From: Stutzerimonas stutzeri
Lineage (GTDB): Bacteria; Pseudomonadota; Gammaproteobacteria; Pseudomonadales; Pseudomonadaceae
NCBI RefSeq assembly: GCF_024448955.1
Contig: NZ_JAMOIH010000016.1
Span: forward strand, 1-64,000
DNA: 64,000 nucleotides
Direction: 5' to 3'
The translations under genes were made by a program, and so were the position numbers. Positions 41,121-56,900 of the stretch are shown here, in pieces; the first letter of the stretch is position 1; each line of letters starts with the position of its first letter. The notes under the pieces are model-generated. The model searched no databases. It saw nothing but the letters and a program-made list of their open reading frames with translations, and had not been told where the DNA came from.

Positions 41121-42368
41121 TCAGAAATTGCCTTGGATCCAGCTTTTGAGCCGGTCCACGACAGATGTTTTGGGTTCTTCGGCGAAGTGGCCGAGACCGG
41201 ACATGGTCGTGCCATCGGTCTGCTTGCGCATGCCGTATAGCAACAGGCCCACGCCCGTTGAATAGATAGGATTGCGGACCACATCCGTGAGTCCGTTGAT
41301 GCTGTGCGGTACGCCCAGGCGCACCGGCATGTGAAAGATTTCCTCGGCCAGCTCGACGGCGCCTTCCATCTTCGCCGTACCGCCAGTGAGAACGATCCCT
41401 GCCGGGACTAGATCCTCGTAGCCGCTACGACGCAGCTCGGCCTGGATCAATGTAAAGAGTTCGTCATAACGCGGCTCCACGACTTCGGCCAGCGCCTGGC
41501 GTGAGAGTTCCCGCGGCGGACGATCCCCGACGCTCGGTACCTTGATGGTTTCGCCAGGGCCCGCCAGCTTGGCCAGCGCGCAGGCGTAGCGGATCTTGAT
41601 CTCTTCGGCGTACTGCGTCGGCGTACGCAGAGCCATGGCGATATCGTTGGTGACCTGGTCACCGGCGATCGGAATGACTGCCGTATGCCGAATCGCGCCT
41701 TCGGTGAAGATGCAGATGTCGGTGGTGCCGCCGCCGATGTCCACCAGGCAGACGCCCAATTCCTTTTCATCGTCGGTCAGTACGGCGTGGGCCGATGCGA
41801 GTTGTTCCAGAATGATGTCGTCGACTTCCAGGCCGCAACGACGTACGCACTTTTCGATGTTCTGCGCTGCGTTGACAGCGCAGGTGACGACATGGACCTT
41901 CGCTTCCAGGCGCACGCCGGACATGCCCAACGGCTCGCGGACGCCCTCCTGGTTATCGATCACGTAGTCCTGCGGAAGCGTATGCAGCACCCGCTGATCC
42001 GCCGGAATCGCCACCGCTTGCGCGGCATCGAGCACGCGTTCGAGATCCGCTGTACTGACTTCGCGATCACGGATCGCGACGATGCCATGGGAGTTGAGGC
42101 TGCGAATATGATTGCCGGCCAGACCGACGAAGGCGGAGTGGATACGGCAGCCCGCCATCAGCTGCGCCTCTTCGACAGCACGCTGGATCGACTGAACGGT
42201 GGACTCGATGTTGACCACCACGCCCTTCTTCAGGCCACGCGACGGATGGGTGCCGATCCCGACGATTTCGAGTTCGCCGTCCGGCGTCACTTCACCCACC
42301 AGCGCCACCACCTTGGAGGTGCCGATGTCGAGGCCGACGATCATCTTGCCGCTTTGCACGCTAGACAT
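41121..42368 (-). CDS. ftsA: FtsA, actin-like division protein
   Basis: FtsA tethers FtsZ filaments to the membrane. The 415-residue protein has an actin fold (IVGLDIGTSKV phosphate-1 motif; VDIGGGTTDI phosphate-2 motif; ILTGGTAKMEG adenosine motif) and a C-terminal amphipathic helix (VVDRLKSWIQGNF). The ATG at 42368 has GAGGA nine bases upstream; the ATG three codons earlier touches that site. Confidence 0.96.
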   Translation of the reverse strand: MSSVQSGKMIVGLDIGTSKVVALVGEVTPDGELEIVGIGTHPSRGLKKGVVVNIESTVQSIQRAVEEAQLMAGCRIHSAFVGLAGNHIRSLNSHGIVAIRDREVSTADLERVLDAAQAVAIPADQRVLHTLPQDYVIDNQEGVREPLGMSGVRLEAKVHVVTCAVNAAQNIEKCVRRCGLEVDDIILEQLASAHAVLTDDEKELGVCLVDIGGGTTDICIFTEGAIRHTAVIPIAGDQVTNDIAMALRTPTQYAEEIKIRYACALAKLAGPGETIKVPSVGDRPPRELSRQALAEVVEPRYDELFTLIQAELRRSGYEDLVPAGIVLTGGTAKMEGAVELAEEIFHMPVRLGVPHSINGLTDVVRNPIYSTGVGLLLYGMRKQTDGTTMSGLGHFAEEPKTSVVDRLKSWIQGNF

Positions 42369-42380
42369 GTGTTTCATTCC

Positions 42381-43238
42381 TCAATTCTTCGCAACGACGG
42401 ATTCGTCCGTCGTGGTCGGGCTCGGCTCGCGCCACGCAACGGCCAGGCCATTGGCGTAGCGGAGGTCGATCCGCGCAATTCTTTCGCTCTCCGGCGCCAG
42501 CTCCTGCTGATAGATGGCCGTGAAGCGCCGCATTTTTTCGATTATCTGATCCCTTCCCAGTAACAGCTCAACGCCCTGCCTGGTCGTCAAGAACCAGCTG
42601 CCCCGAGCGCGCAATTCCAGACGGGCAATGGAGAACCCGAGCGGCCGAAGCATCTGGCTGAGCATCTGGTATTGCTGCATCACTCGCTGCTGGGCCCGTT
42701 TCGGACCATGCAACTGCGGCAGGTGTTCATACTGAGCCAGGTCATTGGGCGCAAAGGCCTGACCGTTGTTGTTCAACAGCGCCTCATCGCCCCAACGGGC
42801 GATAGGCAATTGCTCATCGAGGCGCACCATGACCTCATCCGGCCAGATACGGCGCGCTTCCACATGCGCGATCCACGGCATTTGTTCCAGGTCGCGACGC
42901 AGGGCATCGAGATCGACCTTGAAGAAGCTGGCCTCGACGAACGGAGCCATGCGCGCCTGCACGACCTGCTGATCGACATAGCTCAGCTCACCCCGAACGC
43001 TGACCTTGGCGATGGGCCGATCGGCATAAGGCGCGAGCCGCTCGACCAGTTCGTAAAGCCCGACCACCAGCGCAACCAATAGCACCGGCCAGAGGACACG
43101 CTTGAGCGAACTCAGGCTTGGGCGCGGCAGGCGCGCGGAAAGCGGTTCACGTTGCACCAGCCGGCTCGCACCCCGCTGCGCCGGTTTGCGCGAAGCACGG
43201 CCGGTAGCGGGTTGTGAGTGACGCAGCGTGGTAATCAT
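42381..43238 (-). CDS. ftsQ: FtsQ, divisome membrane protein
   Basis: FtsQ links early and late divisome proteins with FtsB and FtsL. The 285-residue bitopic protein has a basic cytoplasmic tail (1-50), one membrane segment ([18 protein letters not shown]), a POTRA domain with [22 protein letters not shown], and the FtsQ beta domain. It sits four bases past ddlB. Confidence 0.94.
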   Translation of the reverse strand: MITTLRHSQPATGRASRKPAQRGASRLVQREPLSARLPRPSLSSLKRVLWPVLLVALVVGLYELVERLAPYADRPIAKVSVRGELSYVDQQVVQARMAPFVEASFFKVDLDALRRDLEQMPWIAHVEARRIWPDEVMVRLDEQLPIARWGDEALLNNNGQAFAPNDLAQYEHLPQLHGPKRAQQRVMQQYQMLSQMLRPLGFSIARLELRARGSWFLTTRQGVELLLGRDQIIEKMRRFTAIYQQELAPESERIARIDLRYANGLAVAWREPSPTTTDESVVAKN

Positions 43239-43241
43239 GAG

Positions 43242-45635
<2,394 letters not shown>

Positions 45636-45643
<8 letters not shown>

Positions 45644-46706
45644 GCGCCACCTCCAGGCAGGTATCAACGACGGTACGGGTGGCGTCCGGCCGAGCCAGGC
45701 GGCGTGCCGTGGCCCCCATGGTCTTGAGTTTTTCCGGCTGCATCATTACCTCTGTCAGCTGCGCGGCCAGCGCGGCAGCATCGGTCTTTGCTTGTGGGAG
45801 AAGAACAGCAGCGCCCTCCTTCGCCAGGTATTCGGCGTTGCGGGTCTGGTGATCGTCGATCGCATGGGGCAAAGGCACCAGGAACGATGGCAACCCGGCC
45901 GCGGCCAGCTCGCAGACGGTCAGCGCACCCGCGCGGCAGATCACCAGGTCAGCCCAGGCGTAGGCACGGGCAATGTCTTTGATGAAGGGAGCGACTTCGG
46001 CCTCGACGCCCGCGGCGGTATAGCGCTCCCGGGTGATGTCGGCGTGCTGCTTGCCCGCCTGATGGAACACCTCGGGGCGCAGCTCGTGCGCCAATTGACC
46101 GAGGGCTTCGGGCAACAGTTTGTTCAACGGCTCGGCGCCCAGACTGCCACCCAGCACCAGCAGACGAGGACGACGCCCTAGCAGCGTTTGCCGGGGCGTT
46201 TCGAGAAACAGTTCGTGGCGCACCGGATTACCGGTCGTGCGGCGCTTCGCGCTGTTGGCGAAGGTATTCGGAAAGGCCTCGCAGACCCGTTGCGCAAACG
46301 GCACCAAGCTACGATTGGCGGTCCCGGCAACGGCATTCTGCTCATGGATCACCAGCGGCACACCGGCCAGCTTCGCGGCCAATCCGCCGGGCCCCGTCAC
46401 GTAGCCACCGAGCCCCAGTACGCAGACCGGCTTGAGCTCCCGCATGATCCGACGGGCTTGCCCGAGCGAACGCAGCAACTGGAAAGGAGCCTTGAGCAAG
46501 GACATTACGCCCTTGCCTCGCAGCCCGCTCACCTGGATCAGATGCAGCGGCAGACCGGCGGCCGGCACCACTTCGTTCTCGATCCCCCGAGGCGTGCCCA
46601 GCCAATGCACGCTGTAGCCGCGACTCTGGAATTCATGCGCACAGGCCAGCGCGGGGAAAACGTGTCCGCCAGTGCCACCGGCCATGATCAGTACGTTAGC
46701 GGCCAT
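45636..46706 (-). CDS. murG: MurG, lipid II-forming N-acetylglucosaminyltransferase
   Basis: The 356-residue peripheral membrane glycosyltransferase (family 28) adds GlcNAc to lipid I. The G-loop [14 protein letters not shown] and the C-terminal donor-binding [32 protein letters not shown] (with invariant Glu) are clear. It overlaps ftsW by 11 bases. Confidence 0.96.
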
Positions 46707-47928
46707 GGGCGACCCCCTTGGCCTTGGGTGCCGGCACTTCGGCGAAGTCTTCTTCGCTGAACTCGGCGTCTTCGCTACCCAATACGGTGCGGCTCTCCCA
46801 CTCGATACGCAGCAACAAAGCCATGCTGGCGCAGGTCACCACCAGCGAACTGCCGCCATAGCTCAGGAATGGCAGGGTCAGCCCCTTCGTCGGAAGGAGC
46901 CCCACGTTCACACCGACGTTGATCAAAAACTGTCCGAGCCACAAAAACGCCACGCCCCAGGCGATGTAAGCGGCGAAGAACTGGCGTGCGCGCTCGGCTG
47001 CCAGCCCGATATACAGAGCGCGTACGCCGACGAAGGCGAACAGCAAAATCGTCAGCAACGCGCCGACCATGCCGAGTTCTTCCGCGAGCACCGAAAACAC
47101 GAAATCGGTATGCGCTTCAGGCAGATAGAACTGCTTCTGCACGCTGTTACCTAGACCGACACCCAGCCATTCGCCCCGCCCGAACGCGATCAGCGCCTGG
47201 GTCAATTGGTAGCCGGCGCCATATTGATCGGCCCAGGGATCGGTGAAGGTGATCAGACGCTGCAGGCGATACTCCTGCGTCTGCACCAGGATGAACACCG
47301 CGCCGACCGCCAGCAGCACCAGCAGACTGAAGCGGATCAAGCCGACACCACCAAGGAACAGCATCGCCACCGCCGCGCCCATCATGACGACGGTCGCACC
47401 GAAGTCGGGCTCGAGCAGCAACAGCATCGCCATCGGCAGCAGCACCAGGAATGGCTTGAGAAAGCCCCAGAGGCTTTCGCGTACTTCTTGCTGACGGCGC
47501 ACCAGATAACCGGCGAGATAGACCACGACGAAGAGCTTGGCCAACTCCGACGGCTGCACGTTGAAGGCGCCGAAGCCGATCCAGCGCATGGAGCCGTTGA
47601 CCTCACGCCCAATGCCCGGGATCAGTACCAGGATCAGTAACGCAAACGCGGCTAACAGCAGCATCCAGTCCGACCGCTGCCATACGGACAAGGGCACCAG
47701 CAACACAACCGCCGCGGCCCCCAGACCGAGCAGCACGTACACCAGATGGCGAACCATGTGGTACAGCGAATTGCCGGCATTCACCGCAGCGACTTCCGAA
47801 GACGCTGAGGTAATCATCACGAGCCCCAGGCCCAACAGCGCCAGGCAACCCGCGAGCATCGGAAAATCGAGATCCAGGCCACGGCGGCTGAATAGCGGAG
47901 ACGGCGCACTGCGCAGGAAGGCGAGCAT
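46696..47928 (-). CDS. ftsW: FtsW, septal SEDS glycosyltransferase
   Basis: The 410-residue ten-pass membrane protein polymerises septal glycan with FtsI. SEDS markers include GREVNGSMRWIGFGAFNVQPSE, AEELGMVGAL and the C-terminal GLLPTKGLTLPFLSYGGSSL. The ATG overlaps the murD stop as TGATG. Confidence 0.96.
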   Translation of the reverse strand: MLAFLRSAPSPLFSRRGLDLDFPMLAGCLALLGLGLVMITSASSEVAAVNAGNSLYHMVRHLVYVLLGLGAAAVVLLVPLSVWQRSDWMLLLAAFALLILVLIPGIGREVNGSMRWIGFGAFNVQPSELAKLFVVVYLAGYLVRRQQEVRESLWGFLKPFLVLLPMAMLLLLEPDFGATVVMMGAAVAMLFLGGVGLIRFSLLVLLAVGAVFILVQTQEYRLQRLITFTDPWADQYGAGYQLTQALIAFGRGEWLGVGLGNSVQKQFYLPEAHTDFVFSVLAEELGMVGALLTILLFAFVGVRALYIGLAAERARQFFAAYIAWGVAFLWLGQFLINVGVNVGLLPTKGLTLPFLSYGGSSLVVTCASMALLLRIEWESRTVLGSEDAEFSEEDFAEVPAPKAKGVAHGR

Positions 47929-49271
47929 CAGTTGAGCGCCCCCACCGCAGCGGCGAACTGACGTCCGCGATCTTCGAAATTGATGAACATGTCGAGGCTG
48001 GCGCAGGCCGGCGACAGCAATACCGCATCGCCAGGCTGCGCCAGCTTGGCCGCCTGCTGCACAGCCTCCTGCAGGGTCTGGACACGGTGAATCGGCGCAG
48101 CGCTATCGAGCGCAGCCGCGAGCAGCTCGGCATCACGCCCCAGCAGAACGACATGGCGGCAGTGATGCGAAACCGGGCTACGCAGCCCCGAGAAATCGGC
48201 ACCCTTGCCGTCGCCGCCGGCAATCAACACCAGCTTGCCGTCGATATCGCTGCCCAAACCATCGATGGCGGCCAGCGCAGCGCCCACGTTGGTCGCCTTG
48301 GAGTCGTCGTAATAGTGAACGCCCTTACGCTCACCCACCCACTGGCAGCGATGGGCAAGTCCGGCGAAGCGGCGCAACGTAGCGAGCATCGGTTCGAACG
48401 GCAGCCCCGCCGCATGCCCCAGGGCCAGAGCGGCCAGCGCGTTGGATTGGTTGTGCGCACCGCGAATCTTCAACTGATTAGCAGGCATCAGAGCATCGAA
48501 CTGGAAGGCCAGATACTTTTCCCCGTTCTCCTCGAACAGCCCGAAGCCCTTGAAGTCAGGTTTGCCAAGGCCGAACGACCATGCCGGCACGTCATCACCT
48601 ATCAACGGACGGCTCAGACGATCGTCACGATTGATCACGACTTGCCGTGCGCCGCGGAAAATCCGGTGTTTGGCCTGGTGATACGCCGGCAGCCCGTCGT
48701 AGCGATCCATGTGGTCTTCGCTGATATTCAGACAGGTCGCAACCTGTGCGTTCAGCTGATCGGTCGTTTCCAACTGGAAGCTGGAGAGCTCCAGCACATA
48801 GAGCTCGACGTCGTCGTCAAGCAGATCCAGTGCGGGGGTTCCGAGATTCCCGCCCACCGCGACCTTGCGACCGGCTGCAGCGGCCATTTCGCCGACCAAC
48901 GTGGTTACGGTGCTTTTGGCATTGGAGCCGGTGATTGCAATGATCGGCGCCTTGGCTTCGCGGGCGAACAGCTCGATGTCGCCTGAGATCTTCACGCCTC
49001 TGGACGCGGCGACTTGCAGCGCCGGTGTGCTGAGCGGCAGGCCGGGGCTGACCAACAGCTCGCTGGCGCGGCAGAGAAACTCGGCATCGAGCTCGCCACA
49101 ACGGACTTCGACATTCGGATATTGCGCTTGCAGAGTGGCCAGTTCCGGCGGATTCGCGCGCGTATCGGCCACGGCAAACGGCACGCCACGGCTCGCCAGA
49201 TGGCGAACCAGGGACATGCCGCTCTTGCCGAGACCGACGACGATGCGGAACTGATCGGAAGCGATGAGCAC
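47928..49271 (-). CDS. murD: MurD, UDP-MurNAc-L-alanine-D-glutamate ligase
   Basis: The 447-residue Mur ligase adds D-Glu. VVGLGKSGMSLVRHL binds the UMP part, and the P-loop is GSNAKSTVTTL (the GSNAK form rather than the GTNGK of other Mur ligases). The C-terminal region has VLLSPACASLDMFINFEDRG. The GTG at 49271 has GAGGTAA nine bases upstream. Confidence 0.96.
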   Translation of the reverse strand: MLIASDQFRIVVGLGKSGMSLVRHLASRGVPFAVADTRANPPELATLQAQYPNVEVRCGELDAEFLCRASELLVSPGLPLSTPALQVAASRGVKISGDIELFAREAKAPIIAITGSNAKSTVTTLVGEMAAAAGRKVAVGGNLGTPALDLLDDDVELYVLELSSFQLETTDQLNAQVATCLNISEDHMDRYDGLPAYHQAKHRIFRGARQVVINRDDRLSRPLIGDDVPAWSFGLGKPDFKGFGLFEENGEKYLAFQFDALMPANQLKIRGAHNQSNALAALALGHAAGLPFEPMLATLRRFAGLAHRCQWVGERKGVHYYDDSKATNVGAALAAIDGLGSDIDGKLVLIAGGDGKGADFSGLRSPVSHHCRHVVLLGRDAELLAAALDSAAPIHRVQTLQEAVQQAAKLAQPGDAVLLSPACASLDMFINFEDRGRQFAAAVGALN

Positions 49272-49277
49272 TCTTTA

Positions 49278-50360
49278 TTACCTCAGTTTCAGGGTGGCGA
49301 GACCAACCAGCACCAGAATCACCGTAATGATCCAGAAGCGCACGATGACCCGCGGCTCGGGCCAGCCCTTGAGTTCGAAATGGTGGTGAATCGGTGCCAT
49401 GCGGAACACCCGCTTGCCGGTCAGCTTGAACGAGGCGACCTGGATCATTACCGACAGGGTCTCCATCACGAACACACCGCCCATGATGAACAGCACGACT
49501 TCCTGACGAACGATCACGGCGATGGTGCCCAGTGCAGCGCCGAGTGCCAGGGCACCGACGTCGCCCATGAAGACTTGAGCCGGGTAGGTGTTGAACCAGA
49601 GAAAGCCGAGCCCGGCACCGATCAGCGCACCGCAGAACACGATCAGTTCGCCTGCGCCGGGGATATAGGGAATCAATAGGTACTGGGCAAAGTTCACGTT
49701 GCCCGAGAGGTAGCAGAAGATACCCAGCGCGCCACCGACCATCACGGTCGGCATGATCGCCAGACCATCCAGGCCGTCGGTGAGGTTGACCGCGTTGCTC
49801 GAGCCGACAATGACGAAGTAGGTCAGCACCACGAAGCCGATCCCGAGCGGAATCTCGATGTTTTTCAGCAGCGGCAGGATCAACGTGGTTTCGACGGGCG
49901 TCTGCGCAGTCATATAAAGGAAGATTGCCGCGCCGACTCCGAACACCGATTGCCAGAAGTACTTCCAACGGCTCGGCAAGCCGCGCGAGTTCTTCTCGAT
50001 CACCTTGCGATAGTCGTCGACCCAACCCACCGCCCCGAATAACAACGTGACGGCCAGCACCACCCATACGTAGCGGTTGGACAGGTCCGCCCAGAGCAGC
50101 GTACTGATGGCGATGGCGCTGAGAATCAAGGCGCCACCCATGGTCGGGGTACCGGATTTAGACAGGTGCGTCTGCGGCCCATCAGTCCGTACGGACTGGC
50201 CGATCTGGCGCAGCTGCAGGGTGCGGATCAGCCAGGGTCCCATCCACAGCGAAAGCACCAGCGCGGTAAGCACGCCGAGGATTCCGCGCAGGGACAGGTA
50301 CTGGAAGACCGCGAAGCCCGTGTGGAAGCGTTGCAGATACTCGGCGAGTAGCAGCAGCAT
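49278..50360 (-). CDS. mraY: MraY, phospho-MurNAc-pentapeptide translocase
   Basis: The 360-residue ten-pass membrane enzyme transfers phospho-MurNAc-pentapeptide to undecaprenyl phosphate (lipid I). Markers are [32 protein letters not shown] and the C-terminal [15 protein letters not shown]. The ATG at 50360 overlaps the murF stop as TGATG; a TTG one codon earlier is not needed. Confidence 0.97.
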   Translation of the reverse strand: MLLLLAEYLQRFHTGFAVFQYLSLRGILGVLTALVLSLWMGPWLIRTLQLRQIGQSVRTDGPQTHLSKSGTPTMGGALILSAIAISTLLWADLSNRYVWVVLAVTLLFGAVGWVDDYRKVIEKNSRGLPSRWKYFWQSVFGVGAAIFLYMTAQTPVETTLILPLLKNIEIPLGIGFVVLTYFVIVGSSNAVNLTDGLDGLAIMPTVMVGGALGIFCYLSGNVNFAQYLLIPYIPGAGELIVFCGALIGAGLGFLWFNTYPAQVFMGDVGALALGAALGTIAVIVRQEVVLFIMGGVFVMETLSVMIQVASFKLTGKRVFRMAPIHHHFELKGWPEPRVIVRFWIITVILVLVGLATLKLR

Positions 50361-51736
50361 CAATGTTTCTCCATGCCGGACGCAGAAAGCGCGGCGACGA
50401 CCTTATCCATCGCGGCGCTCCGTGATCCCTTGATCAATATTGTTGTGGCGTTGCCCTGCTCCAGGCGCAACGCATCGATCAGACTCTGCTGATCGACGAA
50501 ATGACGACCGCCAGCCCCGAATGCATCGACGGCATGCTTCATCAGCGGCCCGACCGCGAACAGTGCTTCCACCTTGCCGGCGGCGTAGCTGCCCACCTCG
50601 CGATGGCCCTGTTCGGCCCAATCGCCCAGCTCGCCCATGTCGCCCAGCGCCAGCACGGTACGCCCAGCGAAGCCAGCCAGCACGTCGGTGGCGGCGCAGA
50701 TGGAGGCTGGGTTGGCGTTGTAGGTATCGTCGATCAGGCGAACGCCATTGCCGAGCATCTGCGCAACACCCCGGCCCTTGACCGGCTGCAGGCTCTCGAG
50801 ACCCGCGACGATGTGTTCGCGCGCGATACCCAGCGCGTGGGCGGCGGCCGCGGCGGCGAGCGCATTGGCCACGCTGTGGCGACCGAGCAGATTGAGCTGG
50901 ACGCGAGCGGACCCGGACGGGCCGTTCAAGACGAAGTTCGGGCAACCGCGTTGGTCATAAGCGATCGATGAGGGATGAAAGTCCGCCAGGGGGCTTTGTA
51001 TCGCGAAGCTGAGCACCGATTTTCCAGCCACCCGCTGCTGCCAAGTGGCATAAGCGCGGTCGTCGCGATTGAGCACGGCGATGCCATCAGCCGCGAGGCC
51101 GTCGAGGATTTCACCCTTGGCCTCGACGATTTTCTCGGGGCCACCAAACTCGCCGACATGAGCGGTTCCGGCGTTGGTAATGAGACTGACATCCGGCTGC
51201 GTCAGGCTGACGGTATAAGCGATCTCTCCGAGCCGCGAAGCGCCCAGCTCGATCACTGCGGCCTTGTGTTGAGGAGACAGCTCCAACAGCGTAAGCGGAG
51301 CGCCAAGATCGTTGTTGAGATTGCCACGGGTGGCCAGTACCGCATCGGCGCCAAAGGCGGCGCGCAGGATGCTGGCGAGCAGCTCCTTTACGCTGGTTTT
51401 GCCACTGGAGCCGGTAATTGCCGCGACCGGTCCGGTAAAGGCGGCGCGGTTCAGCGCACCCAGTTGACCCAGCGCGATGCGGCTGTCAGCGACCACCAAT
51501 TGAGGCAGCGATACATCTTCCACGTGCCGCTCGACCAGGGCGGCAACGGCTCCCTTGGCAGCGACCTCGGCCAGATAGGCATGGCCGTCGAAGCGGGGAC
51601 CGGTCAGCGCCACGAACAACTGCCCTGGCTCGATGGCACGACTGTCGGTGCTAACCGAACTGAACGCCACATCGGCATTCACCAGCCTGGCGGACAGCGA
51701 CTCGACTAGATCACTCAGACGAATGGTTTCAAGCAT
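50360..51736 (-). CDS. murF: MurF, UDP-MurNAc-tripeptide-D-Ala-D-Ala ligase
   Basis: The 458-residue Mur ligase completes the pentapeptide. The P-loop [12 protein letters not shown] (about 109-120), [10 protein letters not shown] and the C-terminal DDTYNANP are typical. It overlaps murE by eight bases. Confidence 0.96.
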   Translation of the reverse strand: MLETIRLSDLVESLSARLVNADVAFSSVSTDSRAIEPGQLFVALTGPRFDGHAYLAEVAAKGAVAALVERHVEDVSLPQLVVADSRIALGQLGALNRAAFTGPVAAITGSSGKTSVKELLASILRAAFGADAVLATRGNLNNDLGAPLTLLELSPQHKAAVIELGASRLGEIAYTVSLTQPDVSLITNAGTAHVGEFGGPEKIVEAKGEILDGLAADGIAVLNRDDRAYATWQQRVAGKSVLSFAIQSPLADFHPSSIAYDQRGCPNFVLNGPSGSARVQLNLLGRHSVANALAAAAAAHALGIAREHIVAGLESLQPVKGRGVAQMLGNGVRLIDDTYNANPASICAATDVLAGFAGRTVLALGDMGELGDWAEQGHREVGSYAAGKVEALFAVGPLMKHAVDAFGAGGRHFVDQQSLIDALRLEQGNATTILIKGSRSAAMDKVVAALSASGMEKH

Positions 51737-53191
51737 CGGAACCCCTCCAGGCAGCCAGGGCGATCGATGCCTGGTCGAGATCGGAGAACGGCAGGCGCTC
51801 TCCTTTTATCTCCTGATAATCCTCATGGCCCTTGCCGGCCAGCAGCACTACGTCATCGACATGGCTATCGGCGATGCAGCGGGCGATGGCGTCGGCGCGA
51901 CCCGGCACGAAAGCAGCCTGCTCGGGTGCGCCGAAGCCGGCACGAATCTCATCGAGAATCTGCAGCGGATCTTCATTTCGTGGATTGTCATCAGTCACAA
52001 CGACGCTGTCCGCCAGGCGCTCAGCGACCTGCGCCATCAGCGCACGCTTGCCGCGGTCGCGATCGCCACCGCAACCGAAAAGGCACAACAACCGGCCACG
52101 AGTATGCGGACGCAGTGCGCTGAGAACCTTTTCCAGGGCGTCAGGCGTATGGGCGTAATCAACTACGACCAGCGGACGCTCACCACCACCCAGACGCTGC
52201 ATGCGTCCAGCAGGACCGTCGATCTCCGGCAGTACGGCGAGGATTTCATCCAGCGGATAGTTCATCCCCAGCAGCGCGCCGATCGCCGCGAGCACATTGC
52301 TGACGTTGAAACGGCCAAGCAAAGGGCTACGCAGCGAGCGTTCACCCTGCGGGGTAATGAGGCGTGCATGGATTCCGTTGTCGTCCAGCCGCGCCTCTGG
52401 GCAGTAAAGGTATGCGGTGGCATCGTCCAGGCTGTAGGTGATCAGCCGCGATTCGCCTTTTTCAGCAGCAAGAACGCGCCCGAACGCATCATCCAGATTG
52501 ATCACGCGGCAGCTGAGCTCCGGCATCTTGAACAACCGGGCCTTGACCTCACCGTAGGCTTCCATGGAGCCGTGATAGTCCAGATGATCGCGTGAAAGAT
52601 TGGTGAACACGGCGACATCGAATGCCAGCGCGGCAACCCGTCCCTGATCCAGGCCATGGGACGACACTTCCATCGCAACGGCCCGTGCGCCTTGCTTGCG
52701 CAGATTTGCCAGGTTGGCTTGCACGCCGATGGCATCGGGCGTCGTGTGCTGGCCGAGTATCAGTTCGCCATGAAAACCGGTGCCCAGAGTACCGATGATA
52801 CCGCAACGCTCACCCAGGCGATCCAGCGCCTGAGCGACCAGATAAGTGACGCTGGTTTTGCCGTTGGTTCCGGTAACGCCAACCAGGTGCAGGCTGCGGC
52901 TCGGCTCGCCGTAGAACCGTCCGGCTATCGCCGACAATTGCTCCGCCAGATGACGCACGGGAACCAGCACGGCACTTGCTGCGGTCATTTCCACCGCGCC
53001 TTCGGCTTCATAGGCCACCGCCGCCGCGCCGCGGGAAACGGCATCGGCAATATGCACGCGACCGTCCTGCTGGTAACCAGGCACAGCCAGAAACAGGTCG
53101 CCCGGTCGCACCTTGCGGCTGTCGAGGGTCAGCTCACGAATCAAGGTGGCGCTGTCGGCCTGAGGCAGCAACTGATTCAACGGCATCGGCA

Positions 53192-53192
<1 letters not shown>
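51729..53192 (-). CDS. murE: MurE, UDP-MurNAc-dipeptide-meso-diaminopimelate ligase
   Basis: The 487-residue Mur ligase adds the third residue of the stem. The P-loop is GTNGKTSVTYLV and VVDYAHTPDALEKVL follows. The DNPRNEDP motif marks meso-diaminopimelate rather than lysine specificity. The start overlaps the ftsI stop as TGATG. Confidence 0.97.
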
Positions 53193-55202
<2,010 letters not shown>

Positions 55203-55206
<4 letters not shown>

Positions 55207-56150
55207 CGCAGCTTCTCCGCAACGCGCATCACGGCACTGCGTGACCGGGGATTGGCTTTGACCTCTTCGGGGGATGCGTACTGCGGCTTGCCCAACAGCT
55301 TCAGGCGTGGCACGAACTTCTCAGGAATGATCGGCAGGTCGCGCGGCAGGTTGTCGGCTTCGCCCTTGGCGTGGCGGCGCATAAATTGTTTGACGATGCG
55401 GTCTTCAAGCGAATGAAAGCTGATAACCACCAGCCGGCCACCGACGTCGAGCGCCTCGAGCGCAGCCTCGAGCCCGTCCTCCAGATCGCCGAGCTCGTTA
55501 TTGATAAAGATGCGCAGCCCTTGAAAGGCGCGAGTCGCCGGATTCTTGCCTTTTTCCCAGGCCGGATTGGCCACGGTCAGTACCTGAGCGAGATCGGCCG
55601 TACGCTCGAACGGGCGCTCGGTTCTCCGTTGCACCACGGCGCGCGCCATGCGCTTGGCAAAACGTTCTTCGCCGTACTCCTTGAATACCCGCGCGATATC
55701 TTCTTCGCTGGCCGTGGCGATCCAGTCCGCAGCACTGACGCCGCGACTGGGATCCATGCGCATGTCGAGAGGGCCATCGTTGAGGAAACTGAAGCCGCGC
55801 TCCGGATCGTCCAGCTGAGGCGAGGACACGCCGAGGTCCAGCAGCACGCCGCTCAACGTACCGGTCCAGCCACGCTGCGCGACTTCGGCGCCGAGCTCGG
55901 CGAAACTTCTCTGTACAACGACAAAGCGGCCATCCTCGGCCGCCAGTGCTTGCCCCGTAGCGATTGCTAGCGGGTCTTTGTCGAATCCTAGCAAGCATCC
56001 CTCAGGCCCAAGCTGCCGCAAAAGCAGGCGGCTATGGCCTCCGCGGCCAAAAGTGCCATCCAGATAGCGGCCATCCGGGCGCACAGCGAGCGCCGCAACG
56101 GCCTCGTCGAGCAACACAGTGACATGGTTATAGCTGCTGGTCTGGGTCAC
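55203..56150 (-). CDS. rsmH: RsmH (MraW), 16S rRNA m4C1402 methyltransferase
   Basis: The 315-residue SAM enzyme N4-methylates C1402 of 16S r[29 protein letters not shown] and [18 protein letters not shown] are hallmarks. The start is GTG at 56150, in GTGA overlap with the mraZ stop. Confidence 0.96.
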
Positions 56151-56602
56151 AGGATTAGATCACGCAATGCTTCCGGCAACGCGCCGGGTTGTTTTATGGC
56201 CGCCAGATCCGCATCTGCTTGCGCGTTCCAGTCGTCCTCGTTCCACAGGCTGAACTTGTTCAGCTGACCTACCAGCATGGCCCGCTTGTCCAGACCGGCG
56301 TATTCACGCAGGCGTGGCGGCACCAGCACACGCCCGCTACCGTCCATTTCAAGATCCACTGCGTTACCAATGAGCAAACGCTGCAACCGGCGACTTTCCT
56401 CATGCAGCGATGGCAACTCGCGGAGCTTGGCTTCGATTTGCTCCCATTCTGGAAGTGGATAAATGCAGAGGCAGCGGTCCACGGCGTCGATAGTGATGAT
56501 CAACTGGCCCTCGCAGCGCGAAACGAGCTCGTCGCGATACCGGCTGGGCATAGCTAGCCGCCCTTTGGCATCGAGACTAATGGCGTTTGCTCCGCGAAAC
56601 AC
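56147..56602 (-). CDS. mraZ: MraZ, transcriptional regulator of the dcw cluster
   Basis: The 151-residue protein has two SpoVT-AbrB domains ([21 protein letters not shown], and the second near [20 protein letters not shown]). It forms ring oligomers and binds TGGGN-type repeats before its own gene. Four such repeats are visible upstream, so autoregulation is likely. Confidence 0.96.
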   Translation of the reverse strand: MFRGANAISLDAKGRLAMPSRYRDELVSRCEGQLIITIDAVDRCLCIYPLPEWEQIEAKLRELPSLHEESRRLQRLLIGNAVDLEMDGSGRVLVPPRLREYAGLDKRAMLVGQLNKFSLWNEDDWNAQADADLAAIKQPGALPEALRDLIL

Positions 56603-56633
56603 GGCTGCGCTTCCTCTGAATTTAGCTATCCGT

Positions 56634-56670
56634 ATCCATAATTACCCACTTCGCTCCACTTTTTACCACT
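56634..56670 (-). promoter_or_regulatory. MraZ operator: four 10-bp-spaced repeats
   Basis: On the minus strand TGGT, TGGA, TGGG and TGGA start every ten bases (complements at 56665, 56655, 56645 and 56635). The block covers the predicted transcription start to about +36, a place where bound MraZ would block initiation or clearance. E. coli has three such repeats. Confidence 0.82.
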
Positions 56671-56677
56671 CGTGCGC

Positions 56678-56707
56678 ACTATAGAAATGCAGCAGCCCCA
56701 CCGTCAA
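56678..56707 (-). promoter_or_regulatory. mraZ (dcw) promoter
   Basis: On the minus strand TTGACG (56702-56707) and TATAGT (56678-56683) are 18 bases apart, a good sigma70 promoter. The start of transcription would be near 56671, directly before the MraZ repeats. It would drive the dcw cluster. Confidence 0.75.
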
Positions 56708-56900
56708 GGTGAGCCTGAACGGAAAAAGCCTTACGGAACGGCAATTTAGCGAATGGGAAGGGGATGAACGGTAAAGCGATGAACTTGCGAGACGGCCTTT
56801 TACAGGCAAACCAAAACCCTGCCTTACAAAGTTAAAGTACTTTGTTAAGAGCAATAATATTTTGGACTAACAAGAAGGGGGATTACGGGGGAAGAAGTCG
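56708..56900. other. Gap between rnpB and mraZ promoter
   Basis: About 190 AT-richer bases with no supported gene. They include runs GAAGGGGGATTACGGGGG downstream of rnpB. No convincing terminator hairpin for rnpB is seen. Confidence 0.4.

Noticed and set aside
48817..50067. Open frame of 416 codons over mraY and murD on the same strand
   Set aside because: Arg/Gly-rich frame-shifted shadow of two essential genes that are clearly coding in the other frame.
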